A stretch of 64,000 bases of DNA from Methanobrevibacter cuticularis. Lineage in GTDB: Archaea; Methanobacteriota; Methanobacteria; Methanobacteriales; Methanobacteriaceae. The notes beneath the pieces were generated by a model. That model did not search any database, was not told the origin of the DNA, and saw only the letters and a program-made list of their open reading frames with translations. Shown one piece after another: positions 16,099 to 24,961 of the stretch. A program made the position numbers and the translations under genes. The stretch lies in NCBI RefSeq assembly GCF_001639285.1, contig NZ_LWMW01000126.1, positions 1-64,000 on the forward strand, in the 5' to 3' direction. Position 1 is the first letter of the stretch. Every line of letters begins with the position of its first letter.

Positions 16099-17853
16099 AT
16101 GATTAAAATAAAGATTAAAAAAACGAAGCTGATGTTTTTGCTAGTCTTATTCATAGCAATAGGAACCTTAACAACATCATCTGTATCTGCAGCTGATAAG
16201 CAAGTGACAGTTGGAATGACTTCTGCTCAGATTCAAGCAATTTTAGACTCTGCAGAAGCAGGAGATATAATTCATGTTGCTGCAGGAGTATATAATGATA
16301 TTGCCCTAACTATTAATAAAGCTGTAACCATTTTAGGTCATGGTGCAACATTCACAGGTAGTTCTACTAACAACACACCGATATTTGCTCTTGTTTCTGG
16401 TAACGATACTAGCTTATACAAAGATATTTCAATATCAAATCTAGTTTTAGAAGCAATGACTGCAATAACTGTTAGAGGAGGTAGTAATATCACCTTAGAG
16501 AATCTCACCCTAATTGGTGTCAGTGAGAATAATGGAACTGGTATAGATGCACGAAATGGGGTAAATGGACTTACAATAAACAATGTTGATGCTAGTGGCT
16601 TCCGTGACGCTGTGGGCGTTGGTGGAGGAAATAATACACTTATTAACAATAGCTATTTCCACGATTTAGGAAGAAATGGTATGTCCTTTTTCCAAAATTC
16701 AGGTAATATAAAAGTTACAAACAATAACATTACTAATTCACAATTTGGTATATACTTTGGAGGAGGAGTCCAAGATATAATAATTGATGGAAATAACATA
16801 ACTAACATAAGTAATGTAGCAATAGCTCTTGTTAAAGCTGCAAATAGTGCAACCATTATAAACAATGCTATTGATGGTAATGCTATAGGTATTATTATTA
16901 AAGCTGGAGATACTAGCCATGGTGCTCCAAGTCAAGTGAATGATATAATTATTTTAAATAACTCTATTCAAAATAATGCATTAATTGGAATATTGTTAGA
17001 AAATTTACCTGAAAGCAAAGTAGGTAAAGAAGTAATTATTGGTGATGACAATGTTTTCGGTGGAAATGGCTATGGATATCGTGATGCTAATGGATGGGAT
17101 CCATCAGAATGGACTACTGCAATCGGAAGTTCATTTGACATAGTGAAAAATTATTATGAAGAGGATAGTCCTGTTCTAAAAAGTAATGTTTCAATATCCA
17201 ATACCATCAATAAACAAGTGGTTAAAAATGGAGAAAAAACAGTTTACACCATAACTGTTAAAAATACAGGAAACGGATCTTCTGATAAAATTACCGTAGG
17301 TACTGGAGTTTCATCTAGCTATGCAAATGTAGCTGTTCAATATAAAGCTTCAGAAAGTTCCTATGCTAACAATCAATGGACAATAAACAGTTTAGGTGCT
17401 GGAGATACTGCAGTATTAGTTTTAGAATTGACAACTAAAAAATCAGGATCTACAAACATAATTTCCTCTTTAAAAACTGATAATACTACAATAAATACAA
17501 ATAGTCAAAAATTAACCATAAATAAAGATATAAAATTATCCTACAGCAATAAATTAGCTAGTTCCAAAATTAAAAAAGGTAAATCAACAACTTTATCTAC
17601 AACCATCAAAAATTCTGGTAAAGATAAATCCAACAAAGTATCTGTGAAAATAACATTACCAAAAGGTGTTAAAGTTGCTGCAACAAATTATAAAGCACAG
17701 TTTAACAAAAAAACAGGACAATGGACTATTGAAGTTCCAGCAGGTAAAACCATTAAATTAAGTATGAAAATATCTGGAACTGCTAAAGGAACTAAAAATA
17801 TAGTCTTTAATGTAAATGGTAAAACACAGGCTAAGAAATTAGTAGTAGTTTAA
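16099..17853 (+). CDS. Adhesin-like secreted beta-helix protein, about 581-584 aa
   Basis: Signal peptide (residues about 8-31, LMFLLVLFIAIGTLTTSSVSA), then a pectate-lyase/NosD-type right-handed beta-helix (about 35-360) with N-rich coils. Two copies follow of a roughly 100-residue DUF11/CARDB-like beta-sandwich (about 370-475 and 478-584, the latter KIKKGKSTTLSTTIKNSGKD ... FNKKTGQW). It has no membrane anchor; the basic C-terminus may contact the wall. The terminal domain is paralogous to that of the next gene. Start: ATG at 16099 is fused directly to the ribosome binding site (AAGGAG-ATG, no spacer), whereas in-frame ATA at 16108 lies nine bases after GGAG, so the true start is uncertain. 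Confidence 0.85.
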   Translation: MIKIKIKKTKLMFLLVLFIAIGTLTTSSVSAADKQVTVGMTSAQIQAILDSAEAGDIIHVAAGVYNDIALTINKAVTILGHGATFTGSSTNNTPIFALVSGNDTSLYKDISISNLVLEAMTAITVRGGSNITLENLTLIGVSENNGTGIDARNGVNGLTINNVDASGFRDAVGVGGGNNTLINNSYFHDLGRNGMSFFQNSGNIKVTNNNITNSQFGIYFGGGVQDIIIDGNNITNISNVAIALVKAANSATIINNAIDGNAIGIIIKAGDTSHGAPSQVNDIIILNNSIQNNALIGILLENLPESKVGKEVIIGDDNVFGGNGYGYRDANGWDPSEWTTAIGSSFDIVKNYYEEDSPVLKSNVSISNTINKQVVKNGEKTVYTITVKNTGNGSSDKITVGTGVSSSYANVAVQYKASESSYANNQWTINSLGAGDTAVLVLELTTKKSGSTNIISSLKTDNTTINTNSQKLTINKDIKLSYSNKLASSKIKKGKSTTLSTTIKNSGKDKSNKVSVKITLPKGVKVAATNYKAQFNKKTGQWTIEVPAGKTIKLSMKISGTAKGTKNIVFNVNGKTQAKKLVVV

Positions 17854-18010
17854 ATAACTTAAAAAGAGTGTGAATTACTACATACTCTTATTTTTTTATT
17901 TTTAATATAATATAACTTAATAATTAATTTTGATAAAATAATAAAATTTATAACTTAATAATTAATTTTGATAAAATAATAAAATTAAAAATTAGAAATA
18001 TTAAAAATAT
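17854..18010. repeat. Short tandem repeat after the adhesin gene
   Basis: AATTAATTTTGATAAAATAA occurs twice around 17915-17990. A T-run after a short inverted repeat (AAAAAGAGTG...CATACTCTTATTTTT, 17863-17895) may act as a transcription terminator for the gene at 16099. Confidence 0.5.
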
Positions 18011-18136
18011 ATATTTTAGATAATTTAGTTATATACTTATTATCTAATAAATATATTTTAGATAATTTATTTATATACTTATTATCTAATAAATATATTT
18101 TAGATAATTTAGTTATATACTTATTATCTAATAAAT
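18011..18136 (+). promoter_or_regulatory. Triplicated promoter/operator, 42-bp unit
   Basis: Three nearly identical 42-bp units start at 18011, 18053 and 18095. Each contains perfect 9-bp inverted arms, TTAGATAAT and ATTATCTAA, separated by 14 bp, and the space between the arms in each unit holds a TATA-like TTATATACTT (18029-18038, then +42 and +84). The third TATA predicts initiation near 18145, a leader of about 55 nt before the adhesin start at 18200. The repeats and arms are seen directly; repressor or TBP binding is inferred. Confidence 0.6.
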
Positions 18137-18199
18137 ATATTTTAGGTATTCATATTAAAATAATTCACAATATTATTAAGTATAAAAGGAGGGATTAAA

Positions 18200-20155
18200 A
18201 TATCTTCAAAAAGAAGAATTCTTCTATTGGGTCTGATTTTTAGTATTTTATTTTTATCTTCATCCATGATATCAAATACTTCATATGCAGCCACATGGAT
18301 AATAGATTTTCCAGATGCTGGAATGCCTATCAATATAGACAGGATACAAAATATCATTGATATTAATGCTACTGATGGAGATACCTTATTGTTTAAAGGA
18401 ACTTCTTATAGTCACTTATATTTGTTAATAAATAAATCACTTAATATCATCAGCGAAGTTGGCACCAAAATAACTGGATGTCCTCAAAATCCTAATGAAC
18501 AAAAGGCTATTTTTGTAATAAATGAAGGAGGAAGTGGTACCAACATTTCTGGATTTAATATTACATCTACTCCTGAGAATAGTACTGCAATATTCATAAC
18601 TAATAGCTCTAATGTAACTATCAAAAATAATACTATCACAGGCAATGGAACTGGTGTTAAAGTAAATACTAGTACAAATGTAACAGTTAATAATAACACA
18701 ATTACAAATTCCAAAACTGGAATAAATATAACTGATTCTAATAATACAAAAATAATTAATAATACCATTACTGGTAATGAAGAAGGAATTAGATTTTCTG
18801 GAAACACAAGCAATAGTGAAATAAGTAAAAATAATATTTCAAAAAATAAAGAATATGGAATTATGTTTGAAGGACCAGAAATAAACACTCATAGAAATGT
18901 GAAAATAAATTATAATTATATAAATGATAATGAACATAACTCTGGAATATATATCAATAGTAGTTATCCAAATATGAATATTTCAAGTAATATGATAACA
19001 AACAATGGAAGACATGGAATATGCATGGATTATGGTGCTAATAAAACTGGAAACCCAATTATCGAATACAACTATATACTGGGAAATAAAGGATTCAATG
19101 ACTTTGCAATACAAAGAATCAATACTTCTGATGATGATAGACTCCCATTAACAATAGGCTACAATTTCTATGGTACTTCTTCAAGAAGTTTATTACCATT
19201 ATGTGCAAAAACAGATACTGGAATTATATACACTAAATTAGAAAAAATATCAAATGGACTATATAAAATATCATATCTCACAGCTGATACTAACACTTTA
19301 GTAAAAGAAATGATAGCCCATGATGTAAAAGTTTATCTTAATGATGAGTTTAAAAATGTTCTAGTTTCCAATGGGGCAGGTATTGTTGATTTTAGAGAAT
19401 CCAATTTTAAATCTAGTGGAAATGAAGTTTATACCTATTATAAATATAAAGAATCTATTCAAGTAAAAGAAAGTGATATTCCAAAAAAATCAATCAATAT
19501 TTCAACGACTATAAATTCTAACAAGATTAAGAATGGAGCAACAGCTAAATATACTGTTACTGTTAAAAATAATGGTGATAAGAAAATAAAAAATATAAAT
19601 ATAAGTAAGATGATTCCTAATTTTAATGTTTACAATTATAATGTCAATATAGGAACATTCAACAAGAAAACAGGTATTTGGACTATCCCTTTATTGAATG
19701 CAGGAGAAATAGCTACATTAAATATTTTTATTGTTCCAAATAAGGCCAATACATACAAAACTAAAGCAGTGTTAACTGGAGATGGGTTTAATATAGAGTC
19801 AAATCAGCTCTCTATGAAAGTTGAGGACTATGTGAAGATTTTATCAACCAATAAGATAAGTGCAAAAACAATTAAAAGGAATAAATCAACTTATTTAATA
19901 TCTACACTTAAGAATACTGGAACCTTATCTTCAAAATATCTAAAAATATCTATAAAGTTGCCTAAAAATCTCAAATTGGTAAATATTAACTATAAAAAAT
20001 ATTTCAACAAAAAAACTAATCAGTGGAAAATTAAAGTTCCTATGAAGAAAACGTTGATATTAAAAATGAAAATTAAAGGAATAAAAAAAAGTACAAATAA
20101 AATAACTTTTAATATAAATGGTAAAAAACAGACAAAAAAGTTAAGAGTATTATAA
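18200..20155 (+). CDS. Adhesin-like secreted beta-helix protein, about 651 aa, probable AUA start
   Basis: A signal peptide is followed by a NosD-type beta-helix (about residues 40-330) with NNTITGNG-type coils. Two DUF11/CARDB-like domains follow (about 430-540 and 548-651), the last ending KKQTKKLRVL and paralogous to the end of the preceding adhesin. No ATG, GTG or TTG lies at a sensible distance from the strong AGGAGGG at 18187-18193; in-frame ATA at 18200 is six bases downstream and gives ISSKRRILLLGLIFSILFLSSS, a normal basic n-region plus hydrophobic core. The TTG at 18227 would remove the basic residues. The reading continues cleanly to the stop at 20155. Confidence 0.8.
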   Translation: MSSKRRILLLGLIFSILFLSSSMISNTSYAATWIIDFPDAGMPINIDRIQNIIDINATDGDTLLFKGTSYSHLYLLINKSLNIISEVGTKITGCPQNPNEQKAIFVINEGGSGTNISGFNITSTPENSTAIFITNSSNVTIKNNTITGNGTGVKVNTSTNVTVNNNTITNSKTGINITDSNNTKIINNTITGNEEGIRFSGNTSNSEISKNNISKNKEYGIMFEGPEINTHRNVKINYNYINDNEHNSGIYINSSYPNMNISSNMITNNGRHGICMDYGANKTGNPIIEYNYILGNKGFNDFAIQRINTSDDDRLPLTIGYNFYGTSSRSLLPLCAKTDTGIIYTKLEKISNGLYKISYLTADTNTLVKEMIAHDVKVYLNDEFKNVLVSNGAGIVDFRESNFKSSGNEVYTYYKYKESIQVKESDIPKKSINISTTINSNKIKNGATAKYTVTVKNNGDKKIKNINISKMIPNFNVYNYNVNIGTFNKKTGIWTIPLLNAGEIATLNIFIVPNKANTYKTKAVLTGDGFNIESNQLSMKVEDYVKILSTNKISAKTIKRNKSTYLISTLKNTGTLSSKYLKISIKLPKNLKLVNINYKKYFNKKTNQWKIKVPMKKTLILKMKIKGIKKSTNKITFNINGKKQTKKLRVL

Positions 20156-20161
20156 TGTAAT

Positions 20162-20303
20162 AATACTAAGTAAAACATGCACTGATTACCAATACTAAGT
20201 AAAACATGCACTGATTACCAATACTAAGTAAAACATGCACTGATTACCAATACTAAGTAAAACATGCACTGATTACCAATACTAAGTAAAACATGCACTG
20301 ATT
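20162..20303. repeat. Tandem repeat, five copies of a 29-bp unit
   Basis: AATACTAAGTAAAACATGCA plus CTGATTACC is repeated five times without spacers (starts at 20162, 20191, 20220, 20249, 20278), essentially identical throughout. It starts seven bases after the adhesin stop codon. Absence of spacers rules out CRISPR. Perfect identity implies recent expansion. Confidence 0.9.
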
Positions 20304-20416
20304 TTTATTTAATCAATTTATTTATACTTTTCTTTATCTTATTAAATTTATTATTTATATTAACATTCATATTAACTTATTATAATTCTGTTATAGTATT
20401 TCTGGAAAGGTTCTTA

Positions 20417-20600
20417 GGCAATGTCTAGAATCCTGCTGATGAAAAGATTCAGTATTAATAATTCCTATTTGATAATACTTCAAAAGTAGCTATTTGCACT
20501 TTATTTTAAAGATAAAAATTAAAATAACAATTTTTTCAAAATTATTAAATTTTTCATATTCATTAAAAATTTGTCTATCAGCAGAATTTTAGACAAAGCC
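20417..20600. mobile_element. MITE-like element 2, 184 bp
   Basis: Imperfect 24-bp terminal inverted repeats lie at 20417-20440 (GGCAATGTCTAGAATCCTGC and on) and 20577-20600, 20 of 24 positions matching. The direct repeat GTTCTTA at 20410-20416 and 20601-20607 flanks the element as a 7-bp target duplication. It interrupts the intergenic repeat of which 2565-2755 appears to be an uninterrupted copy. No coding capacity. Confidence 0.75.
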
Positions 20601-20607
20601 GTTCTTA

Positions 20608-20975
20608 AATTTTAAAAATAAATTAAACTCTCAATATCATTTATTTTCAATTATAATATCTTAAAATTGATTATTATTAAAAATATATTATTTAAACATG
20701 ATTATTAATATTAGTAAATTGATTAAAATTATTAAATTAGAATTAGAATATTTAAACATAGTTATTAATTAATAAATTGATTAAAATTATTAAATTAGAA
20801 TTATAATTATACTTAAACATGATTATTAATATTAGTAAATTGATTAAAATTATTAAATTAGAATTATATTATTTAAACATAGTTATTAATTTAATAAATT
20901 GATTAAAATTATTAAATTAGAATTATAATATTTTTTCATATGATTTATCTATTAAGAACCTTATCAAAATAACTA
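20608..20975. repeat. Dispersed intergenic repeat, copy 2, internally amplified
   Basis: This is homologous to 2565-2755. The internal unit TAAATTGATTAAAATTATTAA with flanking TTTAAACAT and TATTAATATTAG is repeated about four times (period near 60 bp). The remainder of the gap to the gene at 21392 is AT-rich with a likely TATA (ATATATATAAATA around 21234-21246) for that gene. Confidence 0.7.
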
Positions 20976-21391
20976 TCTTTCATTAAATTCATCATAAATT
21001 CTTTATAATTTTCTGTATCTTATTAAATTTTTTATTATAGTCAAGCACGAATTTTTAGCAATAATTATATTTTCTATTTAGTTGATATGTCTTTATTTTC
21101 AATATAAAGAATAAAATAAGCTAATTGGAATTTATTAATATTGCCAAAAAATCGGTTTTTCGACTATATTTGTATTAAGTATTATTGATTTTTTGAACAA
21201 TATGAAAATCTGTACATAACTATTATATATGAGAAATATATATAAATATTTAATAGTTATTAAGAATTTTAGAAAGGATGTAGCCTAATATTATAATTTT
21301 AAATGGGTTTTATTTGGTCAAAAAGTGCTATAAATAGCTATATCCTCTAAATTATCTTATTTAAATGTTAAAATTTTATAAAGGAATAAAA

Positions 21392-23050
21392 ATGAAGAAT
21401 AAAAACAAAATAGTGACATTAACATTTCTATTTCTAATAATTATATTTCCACTTAATATGGTGTCTGGAGTGGATGTGTATGATGCTTCATACTATAATG
21501 ATCAAAATTTATCATTAAGTCAACAGATACAAAAGATTATTGATAGTGCTGCAATTGGAGATACTATTAATTTTTTAGGAAAAAGTTATGAAAACTTAAC
21601 TTTAGTAATAAATAAAAAGTTAAATATTGTAACTAATGTTGGAACAACCATTAAAAACTCAGATACGAGTAGTTCACTAAATAGTATATTTTTTATAAAC
21701 GGATCATCTGCTGCTGGAACAACAATATCTGGATTTAATATTTCAAATAAAAATGGAAATGGAATTGTATTAAATAACACGAAAAATATCAAAATTTCTA
21801 AAAATAATATAAGTTCATGTAAAGAATCAGGAATATCAATAGAAAAAAGTTCAAACATAAATATTACTCAAAATAGTATAAAAAATTCTACTGAAGGAGT
21901 TTCAATATCCAACAGCAACAACATAAACATGAAAAATAACACTGTTACTGAAAATAGAAATAATGGCATTACTATAAAAAATACTGAAAAAGTAACAATA
22001 GATTCAAATACCATAACAAAGAACAATGGATCTGGATTAAATGCTTATAATACTACTACAACCAATATAACTAATAACCAAATCTTAAATAATAAAGAAT
22101 CTGGTATTTTAACTGAAAGTTCTGCAAAAAATATGGTTATAACCAAAAATACAATAAAGCATAATTATTATGGAATAAGATTGAATTCAAATCAAAATAA
22201 TAGATTAACAATAAAAAGTAATACCATAAACGAAAATCATGATGGTGTTAGCTTTGGTCCAAAATATGTTGATGATAAATCAAAAACTATTTCATCAAAT
22301 GTAATATATAAAAACTCTGGAAAAGAAGTTGAGCTTATTGAATCAACATATCCCAATCTTGAAGTAGGTGCTAACTGGTATGGTTCAAACAGTGAAAGTT
22401 TTGTTAATCTCTGTCCTAAACTTACAACAAGTTTAATACAGGCCAAACTTGTAAAAGGGAAAGGTGGACAGTATTCTGTAGTTTTTAAAGATAAAAATGG
22501 GAATGTAATGGCAGATCTTCCATCATTAGACGTCATTTTTACTTTAAATGGAAATAATAAAGTTGTTGTTAAAAGTAAAAATGGAGTTGGTAGTGTTGAC
22601 TATAGTTCAATACTATTTAGCTTATTAAGTCAAGACAATTTTATTGAAATGTCTGTAGATAACTTCAGAACAAATCAAGTTCTAAGTGCTAAAGATAACA
22701 GAGAAAATTATGAATTATGGATCCAAGAATCAAATCAACCAACTGGAAATAACCTAGGGGATGATAATGGTCTAGGGCATGATAACGGAGATGGAACTGG
22801 AAATACTCAAGGTACTGGTTCACAGAGTTCTGGAGTCAAAAATCAAAATAGTGCAGATTCTGGAGATACTGGAGCTTCTGCTGCCGAAAATTCTGGTGAA
22901 AATCCTACCGATTCTAATTCTGCAAAAGAAATAATAATTCAAGACCCAGCATTGAAAATAGAAGATCCTCAAAATTTAACCTACATTATTGTTGGTTTAC
23001 TAATTGGTGTTATAATAGTAGGGTACTTCACAGATAAAATAAATCTCTAA
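21392..23050 (+). CDS. Membrane-anchored beta-helix surface protein, 552 aa
   Basis: A signal peptide (residues 1-26, KNKNKIVTLTFLFLIIIFPLNMVSG) leads into a NosD-type right-handed beta-helix (about 40-330), a beta domain, then a Gly/Asp/Asn-rich linker (about 455-515, DDNGLGHDNGDGTG) and one C-terminal transmembrane helix (about 527-546, YIIVGLLIGVIIVGYF) with a short tail. The protein should therefore project from the membrane through the wall. An ATG nine codons upstream (21365) lacks a ribosome binding site; AAAGGA sits correctly before 21392. It is first in a plus-strand run leading into DUF2162-, ExbB- and ExbD-like genes, 56 bp before the next gene. Confidence 0.82.
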   Translation: MKNKNKIVTLTFLFLIIIFPLNMVSGVDVYDASYYNDQNLSLSQQIQKIIDSAAIGDTINFLGKSYENLTLVINKKLNIVTNVGTTIKNSDTSSSLNSIFFINGSSAAGTTISGFNISNKNGNGIVLNNTKNIKISKNNISSCKESGISIEKSSNINITQNSIKNSTEGVSISNSNNINMKNNTVTENRNNGITIKNTEKVTIDSNTITKNNGSGLNAYNTTTTNITNNQILNNKESGILTESSAKNMVITKNTIKHNYYGIRLNSNQNNRLTIKSNTINENHDGVSFGPKYVDDKSKTISSNVIYKNSGKEVELIESTYPNLEVGANWYGSNSESFVNLCPKLTTSLIQAKLVKGKGGQYSVVFKDKNGNVMADLPSLDVIFTLNGNNKVVVKSKNGVGSVDYSSILFSLLSQDNFIEMSVDNFRTNQVLSAKDNRENYELWIQESNQPTGNNLGDDNGLGHDNGDGTGNTQGTGSQSSGVKNQNSADSGDTGASAAENSGENPTDSNSAKEIIIQDPALKIEDPQNLTYIIVGLLIGVIIVGYFTDKINL

Positions 23051-23106
23051 TGAGAAAATGAATCTTTGCTAATCATTGTAGAATGCATCCAGCTGGAGAA
23101 TGAAAA

Positions 23107-23850
23107 ATGATTGATCAAAAACTAATAGAACTAATGATTATTTTATTATTGTTCTCTATATCAATAAGCATTGGTTTAAAACAATATAATATGGAAAAAT
23201 ACAAAGCTATTATGACAACTGTTTATTTCATTTTATTACTTATAGTTTCATTCTTCATTTCAAATATTTATAGTAAAAATATAATCCCTTTTATTAATAA
23301 TAACTTAGAATTTCTGATGGCTATAATAGGAATGTTTATTCTTTATACTGGTTTTAGATTTCTTTTAGAATTTAAAAATAAAAAAGAAACTAGCTATTTA
23401 AAAAGTGAATCCAAAAAGAATAGTTTAAAAGAAAAGATTACAAATAATCTTTCATTACCTTTACTTCTTATAGGAGCATATTTTGGGATATTGATTAATC
23501 TAATATATGTAGCACCTGTTATATGGATGTCAGTTTTTGAACTGGGATTAATCTGTTCAATTACATCATTTATTATGATAATCTCAATATATCTAATCTT
23601 AAGCAACTTTTTGAAAGTAAAAAGCTATATATACAATGAAACAATTGGAATTTTTTTAATATTATCTGGGATATATTATCTAATTGTTTACACGTTTATT
23701 CCAAATTTTCAAAGTAGTCTAACTGACAAAATGAGTCCTTTAACTTTGCCTGAAATCAATATGATGATCACTATATTAATCATTGCAGTAATAGCTATTG
23801 TAATAGGATTCTTTATAAAAAAATCTAAAAAACTTAAGAATTTACTTTAA
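23107..23850 (+). CDS. Polytopic membrane protein, DUF2162-like putative transporter, 247 aa
   Basis: About seven hydrophobic segments are visible (around residues 7-24, 36-55, 66-86, 116-138, 143-166, 178-200, 214-238) with a Lys/Ser-rich loop at 90-112. Composition and gene context match the DUF2162 group of methanogen membrane proteins, which commonly accompany ExbB/MotA-type and DUF2149 genes. The family has no established function; it has a LysE-like six-to-eight-helix appearance. A good ribosome binding site (TGGAGA) precedes the ATG. Here it lies between a membrane-anchored surface protein and the proton-channel pair. Confidence 0.62.
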   Translation: MIDQKLIELMIILLLFSISISIGLKQYNMEKYKAIMTTVYFILLLIVSFFISNIYSKNIIPFINNNLEFLMAIIGMFILYTGFRFLLEFKNKKETSYLKSESKKNSLKEKITNNLSLPLLLIGAYFGILINLIYVAPVIWMSVFELGLICSITSFIMIISIYLILSNFLKVKSYIYNETIGIFLILSGIYYLIVYTFIPNFQSSLTDKMSPLTLPEINMMITILIIAVIAIVIGFFIKKSKKLKNLL

Positions 23851-23858
23851 AAAACTGA

Positions 23859-24025
23859 TTTACAATTTACATAAACCTTATTTACAATTCACTTTAAACC
23901 TTATTTACAATTTACATAAACCTTATTTAGAATTCACTTTAAACCTTATTTACAATTTACATAAACCTTATTTAGAATTCACTTTAAACCTTATTTACAA
24001 TTTACATAAACCTTATTTAAATTCA
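23859..24025. repeat. Tandem repeat, 45-bp unit, about four copies
   Basis: ACAATTTACATAAACCTTAT alternates with GAATTCACTTTAAACCTTAT in a higher-order 45-bp unit repeated about four times, filling most of the space between the DUF2162-like and ExbB-like genes. Confidence 0.85.
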
Positions 24026-24103
24026 TGATACCACATAAATTATCAAATCAAAAAAAAAGAATAAATAACAAAACCAAAATGGATTATTTCAGAGTGTGAT
24101 CAA

Positions 24104-24748
24104 ATGGAAATCTTAGGAAGTGAGATACTAACTAGTTTGTTGCATGCAATATCTCAAACTTTATTGATACCAGTAATAATACTACTTTTAATATTCGTGA
24201 TATTTACCCTAGTCAGTGTGGGGGGGATTATATCAGAATATAAATCTCGTAAAAAACTTAAATTAAATGAGATCGAATCATTGATAAAATCAATCAATAC
24301 CACAAATACCTATCATGAAATGGAAGATACAATCAATAATTCTGATATTGGAGAAAGTTACAAAATAGCTATTTTGAAAATCATTGAAAATCATGATTTT
24401 GGAATTGAAACTAGAAAAGCTTTTGCAGCTAAAATAATAGAAGAAGAAGAATTAAAAATGGAAAAGTCTGTTGAAAAAACAGACATAATAGTGCGAATTG
24501 GTCCAACTGTTGGGCTTATGGGGACATTGATTCCAATGGGGCCTGGACTTGCATCTCTTGGGGCAGGAAATATAGAATTATTAGCTCAAGCTATTATAGT
24601 AGCTTTTGATACAACTGTCACAGGGTTAGCTGCAGCTGCTGTGGCCTACATAATTTCTAGAGTTAGAAAAAGATGGTATGAAGAAGACCTATCTAATTTT
24701 GAAGTATTAATAAGTTCAACTTTAGAAATTCTTGAAAAAAAAGCTTAA
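24104..24748 (+). CDS. MotA/TolQ/ExbB-family proton channel protein, 214 aa
   Basis: Three transmembrane segments are visible at about residues 20-42, 131-150 and 163-187 with a large cytoplasmic loop between the first and second, the ExbB/TolQ topology. The diagnostic stretch RIGPTVGLMGTLIPMGPGL (131-149) and the third-helix AFDTTVTGLAAAAVAYIISRVRKRW (168-192) carry the small and Thr residues that line the proton path. Such proteins form a pentamer around a dimer of ExbD-type subunits and convert proton (or sodium) flow into mechanical work. The partner is the next gene. A GTGATC element precedes the ATG. Confidence 0.85.
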   Translation: MEILGSEILTSLLHAISQTLLIPVIILLLIFVIFTLVSVGGIISEYKSRKKLKLNEIESLIKSINTTNTYHEMEDTINNSDIGESYKIAILKIIENHDFGIETRKAFAAKIIEEEELKMEKSVEKTDIIVRIGPTVGLMGTLIPMGPGLASLGAGNIELLAQAIIVAFDTTVTGLAAAAVAYIISRVRKRWYEEDLSNFEVLISSTLEILEKKA

Positions 24749-24843
24749 AAATGATTATAGATAATGAAAAATTATAATCCAAAAAATTAGAAATGACAAC
24801 AAATTAGAACAATAAGAAAATATTGATTGTCATGAGAAAAAAA

Positions 24844-24958
24844 GGAGAGCTATGATACTTTAATAAGAAAAATAAAAAATGGAGAGATATAATAATCTAA
24901 TAAAAAAAGAAAAAATGGAGAGCTATAATAATCTAATAAGAAAAATAAAAAATGGAGA
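24844..24958 (+). repeat. Tandemly repeated translation-initiation-like segments
   Basis: AAATGGAGAGCTATAATAAT-type units occur four times ahead of the ExbD-like gene. Each has a GGAGA ribosome-binding-like core (24844, 24881, 24917, 24954) followed by ATG or ATA. The first reads ATG-ATA-CTT-TAA, a three-codon open frame; the last is the true initiation site. The gap 24749-24961 contains nothing else. Confidence 0.7.
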
Positions 24959-24961
24959 AAC

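Noticed and set aside
20162-20303. 29-bp repeats resembling CRISPR repeats
   Set aside because: The units abut with no spacer sequence and no cas genes are in the window.
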